Positions 9,835 through 22,202 are shown, counted from the first letter of the stretch. The stretch is 64,000 bases of DNA from Ulota crispa (GCA_963920765.1 OY987248.1:7412539-7476538), one strand, 5' to 3'. Notes: generated from the letters alone by a model not told the origin. Translations and numbers: made by a program.

Positions 9835-12800
9835 ATGGCGATAATCAGGGAAAGAGATGATCTTCTTTGTCTACTCAGAGTGTTGAGTTCATCAAAGGTA
9901 AGTTTATTGTCTTCTCTCCGATCTGCACAGTTTGTTTTCATTGTTTGTTTCTCAGTCAATTTGAAACAGTTGTAACGAGGATGTCGTCAGTATTGTAGTA
10001 ACAGAGTAATTACTGATTTATTTTGGAACGTGTTCTTCAATGTTCGTTTTCTATAAAGCGGTGATACCGGGAATGCCAATTTTCACTACTTAGTTTGGAT
10101 TTGCCAAGATTCGCTTGTTTCAATTTATCCGCCTCTAGTCATTTTGCACACTAGCTCTTGGTCTGGTATCAAAACTTCACTAACTTGTGTACAGGTGATG
10201 CAAATTAGGTCGGAGAGGAACGTATCAAGGCGCTTGAGAATCTTTCTAAATCATACTCTAAATGTAGCTCCTCTGAAGAGCTCAACATTTTGGAAGTTCT
10301 GGCAGTATCCTTTTGCATGATATAAGTCCGTCCAAGCAAGGTGTATTTGTTTCTTTGAAACGCTGTTGAAAATGATCGCCTGAATTATAGCACCTCACAA
10401 ATCCTCAAGATATTTTCATTGGTGCTACATGAGTCGTTTGTACGTCTCCCTTTCTTTCAAGTACAGCTGAATAATTTGCCAGTTTTTTTACGTTCGATGC
10501 TTTGTCAGGCCTGTGCGTGATGCACAACATGCTTAAGCAAGCATGAAATACAAGAAAGCAGGTCCAACAATGTCTTTCTAAAGGTATGGTTATCTATGTT
10601 TTGTTAGAAACTGAATTTCGTAGCTTCAAGGATTGATTAGAAGGGATTGTATATAAATGAAAGTAATCTTCGGCATGAATCCTTTTGCGTGAACGAGACG
10701 GTAAAGGTATGATTTGATTCATTATGATTACTTGCCGTGGAATTCCTTGGGGCCTTGGTTTTTCATATTTAATCTCTGAGCATCAATAACTCCTACATTC
10801 AAAGGGACTGGAGCAGATGCAATTTTTTTTGCATGATGCTTTCCTTTTGCATGATGCTTTCGTTTTGTCTTGATTAACATCAGGTTGGAAATTTTGCAGC
10901 TTCTGGCGGAGAGCAATTTGTTGTCTGTAGCCACATATTCTGTAGCAGTTGAATGCTCATTCTTGATGGAGAAACAGGTTATATTTTCCGTGGCGTCGCT
11001 TATCAGTGAGTCTTTGAGCTTTAGATTAATGTTCTCTGCTTATCAAGTACAGCGGTGAGTGAAATCGACCTTCAGTTGTATATTTCACATAATAACGCAT
11101 ATTAACCTGGCATCTTTCACATACGGTACTTGTGTAAGGACCATTTCCCTTACACTATCATAGTTTTGTTGTGGTAACAGAGGAACGATTTGCAAGGAGC
11201 AGATAATTATGCTTAAGGCTGGCCTATAACTGCTTCAAGCTGCTCTTCGTGTCGTTGCTAAAGCGAATCAAACAGGAAGGAATTCAACTTCCAATAGCTC
11301 AACCAATGAGGAAAACTCCGATGCATTGGAGATGGTCACATCTGTGTTAATTAAGAGACCCCGAGGAAGTGGGAACATTGTCAGCTAGAGTGGAATGGGG
11401 AATGATACAAAGTACAGGTGGGGAAAACGTCGTGCTTTTCAATATTTCGTGATATCTGTTGGAACTTATTCGTTGAAGCGGGCTACTGAGGAGTGGATCT
11501 CTCGGCCTTCTAGTGATTTTTCTACTGCTCCGAATAGGAAAGAGGACTTCAGGAAGCGCTGTATACTTTGTGAAGTTCTTTGCATCGCAAGTATTATAGA
11601 TGTGTAGTTTCTACATACCCTGAGCAAGCGGCTGCCCTCAGAATTTTACTTCGTGGACTGTACTCTGAAGTTTGCAACACTAATTCTTGGTCACAACTCT
11701 GAGACTCTTCCTAAAGACTGACGCATTCGAGATTCTCTCCGAGGTTGCCGCACCGTTTATGTTCGGTCTTTTGCCGTCCCTGAGTGCGTCTGGAAAGCAC
11801 AAAAATTTGAAGGTAGAACTGATACAGTAGTCTGCAGGCAGGCAGTGGTTATGAAACCCTTCCAACTGTTGAAGACTCTTGGTTTAGGTGCAGAGGAGCC
11901 AAAAAGAGATTTATTTTTGCCCATTTGGAACAACAGCCCGCAAAGAGAGGATCCTTTTGCGACTGAGTCCATCCTCCAGAATTGTATCCACGCTGCTTCA
12001 AAACGGCTTTAATACGGGATTTCTTCCAGAAGTAACGAGAGAAGATTCTACCATCACTTTCTTGAAGCATTGTTTATGAACTGCTGTCAAACAAATTTGT
12101 CAGTGAGAGCAAAGGAAGCCCAGATAGGAGAGAGCAGGACGCTTTTATTATGGTGTTTATTATTGCATCTTTTGAATCAATGGTATGTAATAGTGCTGCG
12201 ATTCTGCCGATCCCTTCCCTTATTGTGCCTGCTGTTCGTTTTGTCTATCATTTCGTTTATCACTAGTGCATCTGATTTTGACGGTGCCATTGTTGTTCCA
12301 GATTTTCTTAGATCACATTCTATTATAATTTTTGTTAAGCCCAACATCGTTTGATGCTCAGCTCTTGGGATGTCAGAGTGATATTCAGTTAGCTCGATTC
12401 AAACTCCGTTATGTACACCTCTCTTCGCTAACTAAAGCTGGTTTCATGACAGGGAGGGTCGCAATGTTATCGAACCAAAAGAAATGGAAGAAATTAAGAG
12501 CTATCTTGAGAAGGAGCCTACGTGCAGCTCTTTGACAGTTTCTGACACGGAGACCAACTTGCTCCATCAGGAAGCCAAAAAGCAACGGATGTCCTATTTC
12601 CAGTCACTGCAACAGAAAGAAGGAGAAATTCCGGAGGAGAAAGACCATCGTTATAGGTTTCGATTCTATGGATTCGGATACAAGGCCTCTTAAGCCAGTT
12701 GGGCTGAATGACAAGTCGAAACCAGATAAGGTGAAAACTGACAGCTATTCTGATGTTGCTAGAAGGATTTTCTCTCCTGAGTAATACGTCTACTGAATGG

Positions 12801-12960
12801 CTGAGCAGATCTGACGCAAATCCTGAAGAATGGCGATCCATTATCTCTCAACTAGCAGTTGTGAATAAGAAATTGGCGTCCGTGTGAAGGCTTTCTAGGA
12901 AGATTGATAGTTCTCGAGGTCTATTTCAGAGCCCACGAGGATCCTAATCAAATTATCCCA
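9835..12960 (+). pseudogene. Decayed multi-exon gene, possibly helical-repeat protein
   Basis: Two exons fit cleanly: 9835-9897 (ATG, MAIIRERDDLLCLLRVL, donor GTAAGT) and 10209-10304 (GEERIKALENLSKSY, donor GTATCC), joined in phase. Further exon-like pieces follow: near 10400 (ILKIFSLVLHES), 10890-10976 (LLAESNLLSVATYSV), 11228-11384, 11395-11607 and 11690-11810 (ILSEVAAPFMFGLLPSL). More lie at 11840-12000 and at 12484-12693 (EMEEIKSYLEKEP, YFQSLQQKEGEIPEEKD). These later pieces lie in different frames, with stops between them, so the gene looks broken. The leucine-rich helical pieces suggest a HEAT/ARM-like protein, which is inference. It may be the remainder of a gene whose 5' part was displaced by the 8141-9349 unit. 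No name can be given. Confidence 0.4.
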
Positions 12961-13346
12961 GTACAGACATGCGAACATTGATCCTAGCTAATGCAACACA
13001 CGGTGTAATGAAACCTCGCTACCTCCAAATTGGACTTATCCCTGGGCTACCATAATGATAGCAGCTGGTGTCTACAATCTGATATGAGCTGCGCTCCAAG
13101 GTTTCAGGATCATGTTCAATGCAAGGATATATATGCCGAGTGAGAATGAGTGGGAGGATGATACAAACCGAGAGTTCAAATACTCATCCTTATCATATTT
13201 TGGCAATGGCAGACGAGGTTTTGACCAAAAACATCAAGAGGTACCAACCGCTGGCTTTTTTTTGCATTTGTATCAAATTCCTCATCCTTCAACTCCAAAT
13301 GAATGGAAAATTTCCTTCTAAGTGTTCGTTCCCAAATTCAAAATTT
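12961..13346. other. Intergenic sequence, nothing recognised
   Basis: Only short frames without splice support. Confidence 0.45.
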
Positions 13347-13643
13347 TGGGCTAGTAGACCTTATCCAAGCATTGATCATAAACAAACACTCCATTTGTAT
13401 AACTTTCCCTAGTTCTAAGGGTTGTAATTTTGGAGGTGCTTTCTCTTCCATGTTTTTGGTACACTAACCAAACTCCTTTCTAACTAAGGAGTCAAAATGG
13501 GAATTGATGAAAAGAAAACATTGACCATATGCAAGCACTTGACCTTTACTAAGCTCACAAGACATGCTTTTGAGCAAAAGGGGAGTGGGGTTGTGATCTT
13601 CTCCAATTGTTGCTCTTACAAAGGTTGATGCTAACCAAGCACC
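13347..13643 (+). repeat. MITE family R9, copy 1 (left end missing)
   Basis: Matches 18360-18691 in inverted orientation over nearly 300 bp (for example GACCATATGCAAGCACTTGA). It ends GATGCTAACCAAGCACCA, the family terminus, but the left terminus is not preserved. Confidence 0.7.
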
Positions 13644-14091
13644 ACTATATTTAGTCACCAATGTGCATTAGTGCATGGAACTTGCTCACTGTTGTAACTT
13701 ATTGGCCTTGGAGTTTGTGTGTCTATACCACAATCCAGAAAGTTTTTTTACCTTAACAGGCTTAATTGGCCAATATCCTACATTTTCTTGGGCCAATCAA
13801 TTTTCTAAACTATACTCTTGGCTAAGCCTATAAATAAAACAAGGAATGTTCTCTTTTTTTCCTCTAAAATGATTGGTTTTTTTCCTAAACTTTTGAATTC
13901 AATTTTGCATTTCTTAGAATCAATTGGCTAGCTTGTAACTAAAAGCTAGTATTCCCCGTACATTGGTCTACACACGGTGGTTTGACGTCATGCACTTATG
14001 CTGTGGTAGGCTCAAACATTCATTGAATCCATTGTACTATTGATTCAATGCAAAGTTTGGTCAATGCATTGATTTTTTAATGGGAATTGCT
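13644..14091. other. Intergenic sequence, nothing recognised
   Basis: No coding or repeat border was recognised. Confidence 0.45.
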
Positions 14092-15373
14092 AAATCCACC
14101 ACAGTTTTTGCTAGATCTGCAAGAGGGCCCACCTAAGACGCCACATCACAGGCCCCGTCCTAGACCCCACTCCACTCATTTTCATCTAGCTTTTTAATCC
14201 AAGCACCAGAAAATAAAATAAATAAATTTATTTTTAACCAATTAATTTTAGTTTCACTCAACTTTTTTCACATTTCATTTGGCTGACTTTTAAATGGTTT
14301 TTGGTTTTCATTGTACATTATTTAGAAGTTCCTTAAAGAAGAAAAAAAGGGAATTGATATGGGCACACCTAGGGTTTGATATACGCAAACTCCTTGGGGT
14401 AAATTTTAGATTTTCACCATAAAAAAGCTGAATTTGAAAACTTTGAATTCAAATTTGGACTTAGAGACCTTGATTTAGTCTAGAGCCATAAAGGAGGTTA
14501 CAATTGAATAACACCCAATGTAAAAGCTTAGAGAGGGGAGAAAGTATCAATTTTATTTTTGTTTGTTTAAAAAAAACTAAGCTGTTACACTGGATGTTTT
14601 TCAATTGTAACCTCCTTGATGGCTCTTGACTAAATCAAGGTCTCTAAGTCCAAATTTGATATCAAAGTTTTCAAATTCAACGTTTTGATGGTAAAAATCT
14701 AAAATTTATCCCAAAGGGTGTGCATATATCAAACCTTGGGTGTGCCTATATCAATTCTCAATTTTTCTTCTTTAACTCTTAAAGGACGGATGGATCACCA
14801 TGGCTTGCCCTGCTTGTAGCATTCTACAATGTTTTGCACATAGGCACTAGTAGTATTGCTTCAAAAAGTTTGAAAATTCAACAATGCATGGTGCCCTCAT
14901 GAAAATTGCAAGAAGGGCAACTTGGGAGCTAACACCATGTTTCTAAATCTTATCACAATTTGGGTTACACAAAAAAATGAATGCATCTCAAGAGATAATT
15001 TTTTGTCTCCCATGATGGACCATGTATTTATAGTCACTTTTGAAAAAAACTTGGATAAAAAACAACTTTTTTTGAATTAGAGAATTTTTTTTCAAAGCTA
15101 GAGGACGTTTTTCATCCTCCTTGACATTTACGGGTTAAGGAACTAAATAATATACAATTAGAACCAAGAAGCAATTAAAAGTCAGTCAAATGAAATGTGA
15201 AAAAATTTGAGTGAAACTAAAATCAATTAGATAAAAACCAATTTATTTATTTTATTTTTTGGTGCTTGGATTAAAAAGCTGGATGAAAATAAGTGGAGTG
15301 GGGCTTGTGGTGTGGTGTCTCAGGTGGGCCCTGTGGTGGATCTAACAAAATTGTGGTGGATTTAACAATTCCC
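14092..15373. mobile_element. 1.28-kb element with about 200-bp terminal inverted repeats
   Basis: The left end GGGAATTGCTAAATCCACCA matches the inverse of the right end (TGGTGGATTTAACAATTCCC), and similarity runs about 200 bp inward (TTTTTAATCCAAGCACCA, TTTAGTTTCACTCAA). The flanks contain TTAA on both sides but no clear longer duplication. There is no transposase. A family R1 MITE is nested at 14349-14759. The terminal GGGAATTG is shared with R1. Confidence 0.8.
14349..14759. mobile_element. MITE family R1, copy 2 (nested)
   Basis: GGGAATTGATATGGGCACAC at the left and the inverse near 14735-14759. The arms meet around 14560. It sits inside the 14092-15373 element, so its own target duplication cannot be told from the host arms. 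Confidence 0.8.
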
Positions 15374-15379
15374 TTAAAA

Positions 15380-15590
15380 AATTGGGTGAAAAAGTGAATG
15401 AGATAGCCAAATCCCTTCCCACACAAATACCAGGTTTGCCAAAATCTAAAGTTTTATGGATGAATATGCATATATTTTTTATTCAATCCAAATTAATCCA
15501 AATTTTCTTGACCTTGCCTGCATTCTTGAGTGCAGGTCACTCTAACCTGACCAAAACAAAAACGAAACTTGGTTTGGACTAAAGTTTTGT
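15380..15590. repeat. Dispersed repeat R10 (copy 2)
   Basis: Shares GAGTGCAGGTCACTCTAACC and the following A-rich stretch with 5180-5480. It abuts the right end of the inverted-repeat element. Confidence 0.5.
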
Positions 15591-15905
15591 TTTCCAACTA
15601 ACATGGACGCTTTTTACATCCTTGATGTCATATTCAAAATCCGAATGAAGATTCATTCTTTTGTCAAAATTAGTCTACATTCATCCAAAAGAGTAGTACC
15701 ATCTAAAGATTGTGGGGGTAATTGAGCAATTCATCCATTGGAAAAGGAAGAATATATTGTCAAATATTCTCTAGAAAAGAATTTACATTCTTTTTTAGCA
15801 AAAAATAGCACACAAACAAATACCTTGCTGATATACTGTACACAAATTTGTGGAGCGAAGATGGAAGAGCTTAGATTTTTATACAAACAGGGGTGGAAAT
15901 AAGAA
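15591..15905. other. Intergenic sequence, nothing recognised
   Basis: No supported feature. Confidence 0.45.
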
Positions 15906-16311
15906 GGGAATTGATATGTGCACACCTTGGGTTGATGTACACATACCCCTAGGAGTAAATTATAGATTTCTATCATCGAAAAGTTGAATTTGAGAAATTT
16001 GAATTCAAATTTGGATATAGAGACCATGATTTTATCTAAAACTATAAAAAGGGTTGCAATTGAACAACATCCAATGAAAAAGTTGATATTTTTTTACAAA
16101 CAAAAATAAAAGTAACACTTTTTCTCCTAATTAAGTTTTTTCTTGAGTGTTGTTCAATTACAACTTTTTTTATGATTCTAGACAAAATCATGGTCTATAA
16201 AGTTTAAAATTGAATTCAAATTTCTCAAATTCAACTTTTTGATGGTAGAAATCAATAATTTACCCCAAGGGGTGTGCATATATCAACCCCGGTGTGCACA
16301 TATAAATTCCC
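15906..16311. mobile_element. MITE family R1, copy 3 with 8-bp target duplication
   Basis: GGGAATTGATATGTGCACAC to the inverted AAATTCCC end, flanked by AATAAGAA on both sides (15898-15905, 16312-16319). An 8-bp duplication suggests hAT-type transposition, though Mutator-like 9-bp sites cannot be excluded. Confidence 0.85.
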
Positions 16312-16319
16312 AATAAGAA

Positions 16320-16644
16320 TATACTAAAGCAAGGTCTTGAACATGAATTCTAAATTCCCAAATTCAATCCTTTTACTTGTATATTTCTCAAACCAGATAT
16401 TCTTTTTTTCCGCTTTTCCACCTTGACCCCACACACGTATGTGTGACATGTCTGTAGTATACCAAGCCATACTGGTGAACATAATGTTCCTTTGGGCGGT
16501 TTCATCCATTTCTGCACCTTTTTTTAGTGTAAAGGTATCAATGAGGTAAGAATCTACCAAAAATCAATCCAAACAAAACCAGCTAGTCATGACTCATGAG
16601 TACTGATAACAAACATGACTTTTCATAATTAGCTACATTGAATA
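16320..16644. other. Intergenic sequence, nothing recognised
   Basis: A short minus-strand frame of 78 codons has no support and is not called. Confidence 0.4.
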
Positions 16645-16653
16645 TTGTATTTA

Positions 16654-17102
16654 GGGGAAATTACAAATAGGGGCATGAAAACGTAAAATATTACACATAG
16701 GGGTGCAGTTTCAAAATAATTACAAACAGGGGCACAATTTCATACAAAAATTGTTTTTTTTTTGTAATTTTTTTTGGTTTGGATATTGATTGATGTAAAT
16801 ACATCACATTAAATTAAATGTTAGCTAACTTCCAAGAAATGTAAAAGTCTTCAGAATGCCATCTCATGTGCATTTCCTTCACTAAAACTTTTGTATTTAA
16901 GCTTGATTTTGAGAGACCTATGAGGTTTTTGGAAATTAGGTAACATTTAATGTGATGTGTGTAAGTCAATCAATGTCCAAACCAGAAAAATTTACAGAAA
17001 ATTATAACTTTTTTGAAATTGTGCCCCTATTTGTAATTATTTTGAAACTGCGCCCCTATGTGTAGTATTTTACTTTTTCATGCCCTTATTTGTAAGTTCC
17101 CC
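16654..17102. mobile_element. Mutator-like foldback MITE, 449 bp
   Basis: The ends GGGGAAATTACAAATAGGGG and (inverted) GGGGAACTTACAAATAAGGG extend into arms covering almost the whole element. A perfect 9-bp duplication, TTGTATTTA, lies at 16645-16653 and 17103-17111. The 9-bp target site and long inverted repeats fit Mutator-like elements. There is no transposase. Confidence 0.85.
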
Positions 17103-17112
17103 TTGTATTTAA

Positions 17113-18071
17113 CCCCTAAAGCCCAAAGGGAGTGTTGTAGAGAAAAATAAGACCAAAGTTGCCATTTTTTAATGATTTATTTAAAACTCAAAATAAAAAC
17201 CTCTTTTTGAATTTCAACCATACAAAAGTGTAATATAGAAGTGAGGCAAAATGTGAAAAAAATTCAGCTCATTTGACTGCATAGATTGTAAGGTTATATT
17301 GTTTGAAGTGAGAAAAACAACTTTTCTTCATTTGTGCAAAACAAGGTCAACAAACTTTGAGCCCTCCTAAAGTAAAATTTTTGCTCTACAAAAAAACAAG
17401 ATATTTGACCATTCACATGTTAGGTTCATTCATGAAAATTTTCAGAAGGAAATAGAGAACCCAGCTTATTCTAAATCACCTTGCAATGCAAGGACATTTA
17501 GTGAATTTGCAATACACTAGCCATTTTTCATGATTTGTTGTGCAATGAGGAAGTCTTTTATCTGAAATCTGAACGGCAAAAAGTTGGAGGCAAACATTTG
17601 GAATGAGTGAAAAAAGTTTCAAGAAACTTGAATTTATGGATTGCAAGATAATATGGCCCAAAGTCTAAAGAAACCATTTTCTCTTCATATTGCCCAAACA
17701 TAGTTAACAAAGTTTGACTCCTCTTAGAATGTGATTTTTGAGCTCATATATTATTATCTTTTTGACAATTGTATACCATATTTTATTGGTTACTTACACA
17801 CTTGCATACACGCCAAGTCTCAAAAGCTGATGAGAGTTTTAGCATAAGATTCCCCAAAGATGCCCACATTGTCCAAGGTGCCCAAATTCTTTTGGACAAC
17901 ATAACTTTTTACTCAAGCATTCAATCAAGAGTTTTTTTTTTTTTTTCACACAATTGCATTCATTGTGTGCACCTTGTATCCAAATTTCAAAAACATCTGC
18001 TAAACTCTGACTTCATAGGAACCTACCCAAACTTTCAATCAACTTTTGAACAAACTTTTGTGGTTTAGGGG
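17113..18071. mobile_element. Long TTAA-flanked element (family R3), copy 1
   Basis: Begins CCCCTAAAGCCC and ends GGTTTAGGGG, between TTAA at 17109-17112 and 18072-18075. It is 959 bp and no coding was recognised. The left TTAA overlaps the target duplication of the Mutator-like MITE. Confidence 0.7.
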
Positions 18072-18075
18072 TTAA

Positions 18076-18345
18076 TTTGCCTTGACAATTACGTTGCCTT
18101 ATCTTGAAAAATTACCTCATGACTCATCACTTGACCACTTGGAGGTGCTTGCAACTCTCTAAAAACTTGAATTTCATATGGTTTACAACTTGGAAGCCAC
18201 TAATTTTTTGTTGCTAGACCTTTAAAAATTATTTATTGCAGTAATTATTGATGGAGAATACTGTAGCAGCAATTAATATTTAAATAAAGAAAAATGTTGA
18301 GAAATTAGTGAAGGGCAGCCTAAAAGCAATATTCAGTATCAAATG
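18076..18345. repeat. MITE family R7, copy 1
   Basis: A diverged copy of the family at 26990-27295, 38905-39215 and 53959-54238. It shares CTCATGACTCATCACTTG, CACTTGGAGG and TGTTGAGAAATTAGTG. It directly follows the R3 element. Confidence 0.65.
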
Positions 18346-18359
18346 GCTACCATATATAG

Positions 18360-18691
18360 TGGTGCTTGGTTAGTGTCAACCTTTGTAAGAGCAACAATTG
18401 GATAAGATCACAATCACACTCCCCTTTTGCTCAAAAGCATGTATTATGAACTTGGTTAAGGTCAAGTGCTTGCATATGGTCAATGTTTTCTTTTCATCAA
18501 TTCCCATTTTGACTCTTTAGTTAGAAGGTGTTTAGTTAGTGTCACAAAAACATGGGTGGGAAAGCACTTCCAAAGTTGCAACCCCTTAAACTAGGAAAAG
18601 TAACACAAATGGAGGGTTTGTTTATGATCAATGCTTGGATAAGGTCAACACTTTCTACAAGCCCAAAGTGTTGACACTAACCAAGCACCAG
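18360..18691. mobile_element. MITE family R9, copy 2
   Basis: Inverted ends TGGTGCTTGGTTAGTGTCAA and TTGACACTAACCAAGCACCA bound about 332 bp. The interior matches 13347-13643 in inverse orientation. Confidence 0.8.
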
Positions 18692-18881
18692 TGTACTCCT
18701 AGGCTTCTAGCTCCTAGAATACCTCTCCCCAACCTTATGTTCCCTTGTTCTCATGTTCCCAACGGACAAAGCTTGCATTATCCTTGCGCACATTGCCAGT
18801 TTGCCACTTCTGTATCTAAAAATCTGTCTCCCACGCATTCTTTGGCGGGCTGACTTATTCATGAAAGCCGGTTGAGGTTAA

Positions 18882-19115
18882 CCCTAAAACAATTAAGCAA
18901 CCCTTTGCAACCAATACAATACGGAGTATTTTTTTTGTATTTGGAGTGTATCCACACCTTTATTACATTTGAGATCAACAAAGAAGTTAGAGTGTAAATA
19001 AATGATGTTCTTGTAAGGTAGTCAAGATCCCAAATTAAAACTTTTTGTTGGTAGCAAATGCCAATTATATAGTAGCGTATATAGTATGTGTAATAGTAGC
19101 TTGGTCCTTTAAGGG
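18882..19115 (-). mobile_element. Short TTAA-flanked MITE (R2), copy 3, inverted
   Basis: TTAA at 18878-18881 and 19116-19119. The right end GGTCCTTTAAGGG is the inverse of the family start. The interior (CAACAAAGAAGTTAGA, GATCCCAAATTAAAAC) is the inverse of the copy at 3341-3574. Confidence 0.8.
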
Positions 19116-19119
19116 TTAA

Positions 19120-20397
19120 GTTAGATGCCTTGCTGTTTTGTGGGGCCAAGGTGAAAAATCTCAGCTTTTTCACTCGCTAGAAAATGTAATAGTTTAGATA
19201 TTTATTATCTTGGAAATTGTGGTTTCACATTTGGATTCGGCAACCCTGATTTAGCCTAGAACCGTAGAGGAGGACAAAACTAACCAACTTCAATACAACA
19301 TAACATGGTTCACCCGGTTTTATTCTTCCCCCCAACCATGGAGGGATCTTCCCCTCTATATACCTAGGGGGAGAATTTCATTGTAAATCCTCAAAGCTGA
19401 TTGGTGAGGGCCAAAGCTAGCGAATGACATTTGTTGGGAGATCCTCATATTGGGGGAACAAAAGGGACCCCGTAGTGAAGGTTAACAATATTGTCCGACT
19501 ACAGATTACTATTGTTAGAAGAATTTGAGATTTTCCACCTTGACCCCACAAAACGGCATGCCATCTATCGAACCCCAGCCAGTGAAAGCCCTACAAATGG
19601 ATCATTTGGGGGTGTTTGGAGCACTGACGACAAAACAGGGTCAATGCGCGTGTTTGCTCCTATTGCGCAATGTACATGGTGTGTTCTGGTGGACCTTTTT
19701 GCACAAAGGTTTTGCTCCATCTGCTTCCAGGGGGAAGCATGCAACTGGACGGTTTGCACGGAGCTTGTAGCGATCAAAGTATCTGTTGGACTTCTAAATT
19801 GCCGCGTGCACAGATTGCCAAGCTACAGTTTCGATGATGGCGAGCTGGCCACAAGGCGTTGCAAACGGCTCAGTCATGTAAATTGCTCTAACTTACTTCC
19901 TAACTAGTTAGAACACTCCACCTTCTTAAGAGCATTGCTATCATAGACGGAAAGGCACACTTAACCTGTACTTTTGCAGGAGGAATTAGAGTTTGGACCT
20001 CTACTAGAGAATACAAAGAGCCGCCACAAGCTTGTGTTCACACCATTGTGGAGGTCTTTCATATTCATGCTAGAATTCACATAAGGACTAGAATAGCTTA
20101 AATATAATTGAAAGGGGCTAGACAGAAAGAAGCATAAAGGATGTTGGTCATAGCAAGAGGTGAGAGGTTTGCCTGAGTGTGATGGGAATGTTTTAAAAAT
20201 TTTGGAGCCGCTAGTGCAATTGACCTTGGTTCTCCAAAGCACTTATTGCGTTCTCTTTTGAGTTAAAGGGGCTAGAGTTGCTCTAATATTAGTTGCTAAT
20301 CTCAACGCTCTGGAGCAGAAAGCTACTAATGCCTATGCCACATGAGAGTGTACCATTTTGCTTGACTCTTGGGGAGTTTAGACTTAACTCCTAAAGG
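19120..20397. other. Less A+T-rich segment with an unrecognised frame
   Basis: Between 19491 and 19907 a plus-strand frame of 138 codons stays open without an ATG start, and two other frames are also long. That points to local G+C rather than to one clear gene. I see no splice pattern, domain or repeat border. It could be a captured gene fragment. Confidence 0.3.
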
Positions 20398-21624
20398 ACC
20401 GCGCCCTTTTTTTGTGAAAACCACTGAAAACTGTCACTTCTAGGAGGTTTAGTAAAAAGAGATTCTATGTTTTGTTTTTGGGAAATCCAACTATAGGATC
20501 TTGGCCAAGACTAGAAGAGGTATTTGTGGGAAAAAAATCAACTCATTCCAAATGGAGAGGAGTGAGATATTTACGTCTAAAGTGAAAAGAAATTTTTTTT
20601 TCATGCTACCGCAAAATTTCAGAAGGCTTTGACTACTCTTATAACAGAAAAGATGCTCTACCCAAAGTTGCGTTTTTTTTTTCCATGTAGGAGATCAAGT
20701 TAGGTATGTTTGGAGAATTTTCAAATCAATTGAAACTATACTACACATGGGAAAAATCAGTAAGAACACGTTATTTGTTAATTTGGGAAATTGCTTACAA
20801 AGTGGGACTTTTGGTTTTTTTGGAATTGAATGCCATGTTTGAGAATTTGTTGACTATTTTCTAATGAAATGAGATATATATCTTCCAAAAAGACACTCTT
20901 TTTGGACAGAAAATTCATTAACATCTGAAAATTTGGACAAATAGTTCATTAAGCAGGTTTCAAGAGGCCTCCTAAATTTAACAAATATGGTTCCACATAA
21001 AGTAAGGTGACAGTATCAGATTCAAGTGAGTACAAAATGGGAGCCCTCATTTTCCCAAATTAACAAATAACGCGTTTAAGTAAAAAAAAGTAGAGAATGA
21101 GTCAAATCACTAAATTGTTAAGAATTTTAATTATTGAAATGAAAAATGCAAATCCTAATTGTCAAAATGTTGTGATAAACAATCTACTTCCTTTGGTTTA
21201 GTTTTTTTTCCAAAATAATGAAAATTGAGTAAAATAAAGGACTTCAAAGTTTATTTTAGAGTAGAGAATCTATAACTACCCGCAAACAAAAACTCCTCAT
21301 AACTTTCATCTCATTGATTGAAATTGAATGATTCAAAGCTTCTCACCTATAAAAAAATCTAAAGAACCAATTTCAAATTTTAATTTCAAATAAATTTAAT
21401 TTTTAAAGAAAATTTTGGGCTGCCCAAGCGGGCAATCCTCCCCAAATTTTCATAAATTCATGCATAACTTCTTCAAATGTCGGAATGAAGAAAAAGATGC
21501 CCACATAGATTTTTGAATTCCCCACCTTGCACAAAAGTTTCAAAAAATCACGCAAAGTAGTTTAGCCATAGGTACATGCCCAAAGTCCAACCTGTCCCTT
21601 GAAGGGACAATGGTCCTTTAGGGG
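20398..21624. mobile_element. Long TTAA-flanked element (R3), copy 2
   Basis: CTCCTAAAGGACCGCGCCC at the left and TGGTCCTTTAGGGG at the right, with TTAA at 20394-20397 and 21625-21628. It carries a nested R8 repeat at 20764-21074 and no recognised coding. Confidence 0.7.
20764..21074. repeat. MITE family R8, copy 1 (nested)
   Basis: AACACGTTATTTGTTAATTT faces the inverse AAATTAACAAATAACGCGTT. Other copies lie at 28868-29121, 32964-33240 and 46927-47162. Confidence 0.7.
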
Positions 21625-21807
21625 TTAACTCCTAAGTGTCACAAACAAATCAAGGGTGGAGAGCATTCTGAAAAAAAACTTGGAGTGTAAGTCATAACTA
21701 AAAAATTCATTGGAAAAATTTGTTGGCAACTTCTTGACAAGTGTAAATTTATAATTTTTGTGGAAATCTATTTTACAGATGCAATGATTATAACGTTTGA
21801 TTACTAG

Positions 21808-21976
21808 GCTGTTCTTAGCATCCTAATCTAGAAAACACCCATTGTGATGCTTACTAGGGGTTAATGGCTGTTCTTGGAATCCTAACCTGGAAAACATCCA
21901 TTGTGACACTTAGGGATTAATGGCTATTCTTGGAATCCTAATCCAGAAAACATCCATTGTGACGAGTAGGGGTTAA
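21808..21976 (+). repeat. Tandem repeat, three units of about 56-59 bp
   Basis: Each unit starts GCT-TTCTT and contains CATCCATTGTGAC. Each ends in TAGGGGTTAA or TAGGGATTAA, which looks like the right end of the TTAA elements. The third unit's TTAA is also the left target of the R2 copy at 21977. Confidence 0.8.
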
Positions 21977-22202
21977 CCCTTAAAGGACCATAGGGCACAA
22001 TATATACATTGCCATATAATTAACATTTTCTACTAAAAAGAAGTTTTAATTTGGGATCTCCAGTAGCTCACTAGAACAACTTTTATCTATTCTCCAACTT
22101 CTTTGTTGATCTCAACTGTAATAAAGATGCGAATCTAATCCAAATACAAGAAAAACACCTCGTATTCTACTGGTTGCACTGGCACGCTATGTCCTTTAGG
22201 GG
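21977..22202 (+). mobile_element. Short TTAA-flanked MITE (R2), copy 4
   Basis: CCCTTAAAGGACCATAGGGC to GTCCTTTAGGGG, with TTAA at 21973-21976 and 22203-22206. It is 226 bp and has the best preserved inverted ends of the short copies. Confidence 0.85.

Noticed and set aside
19491-19907. 138-codon frame as a gene
   Set aside because: No ATG start, competing open frames, no splice pattern and no recognised domain.
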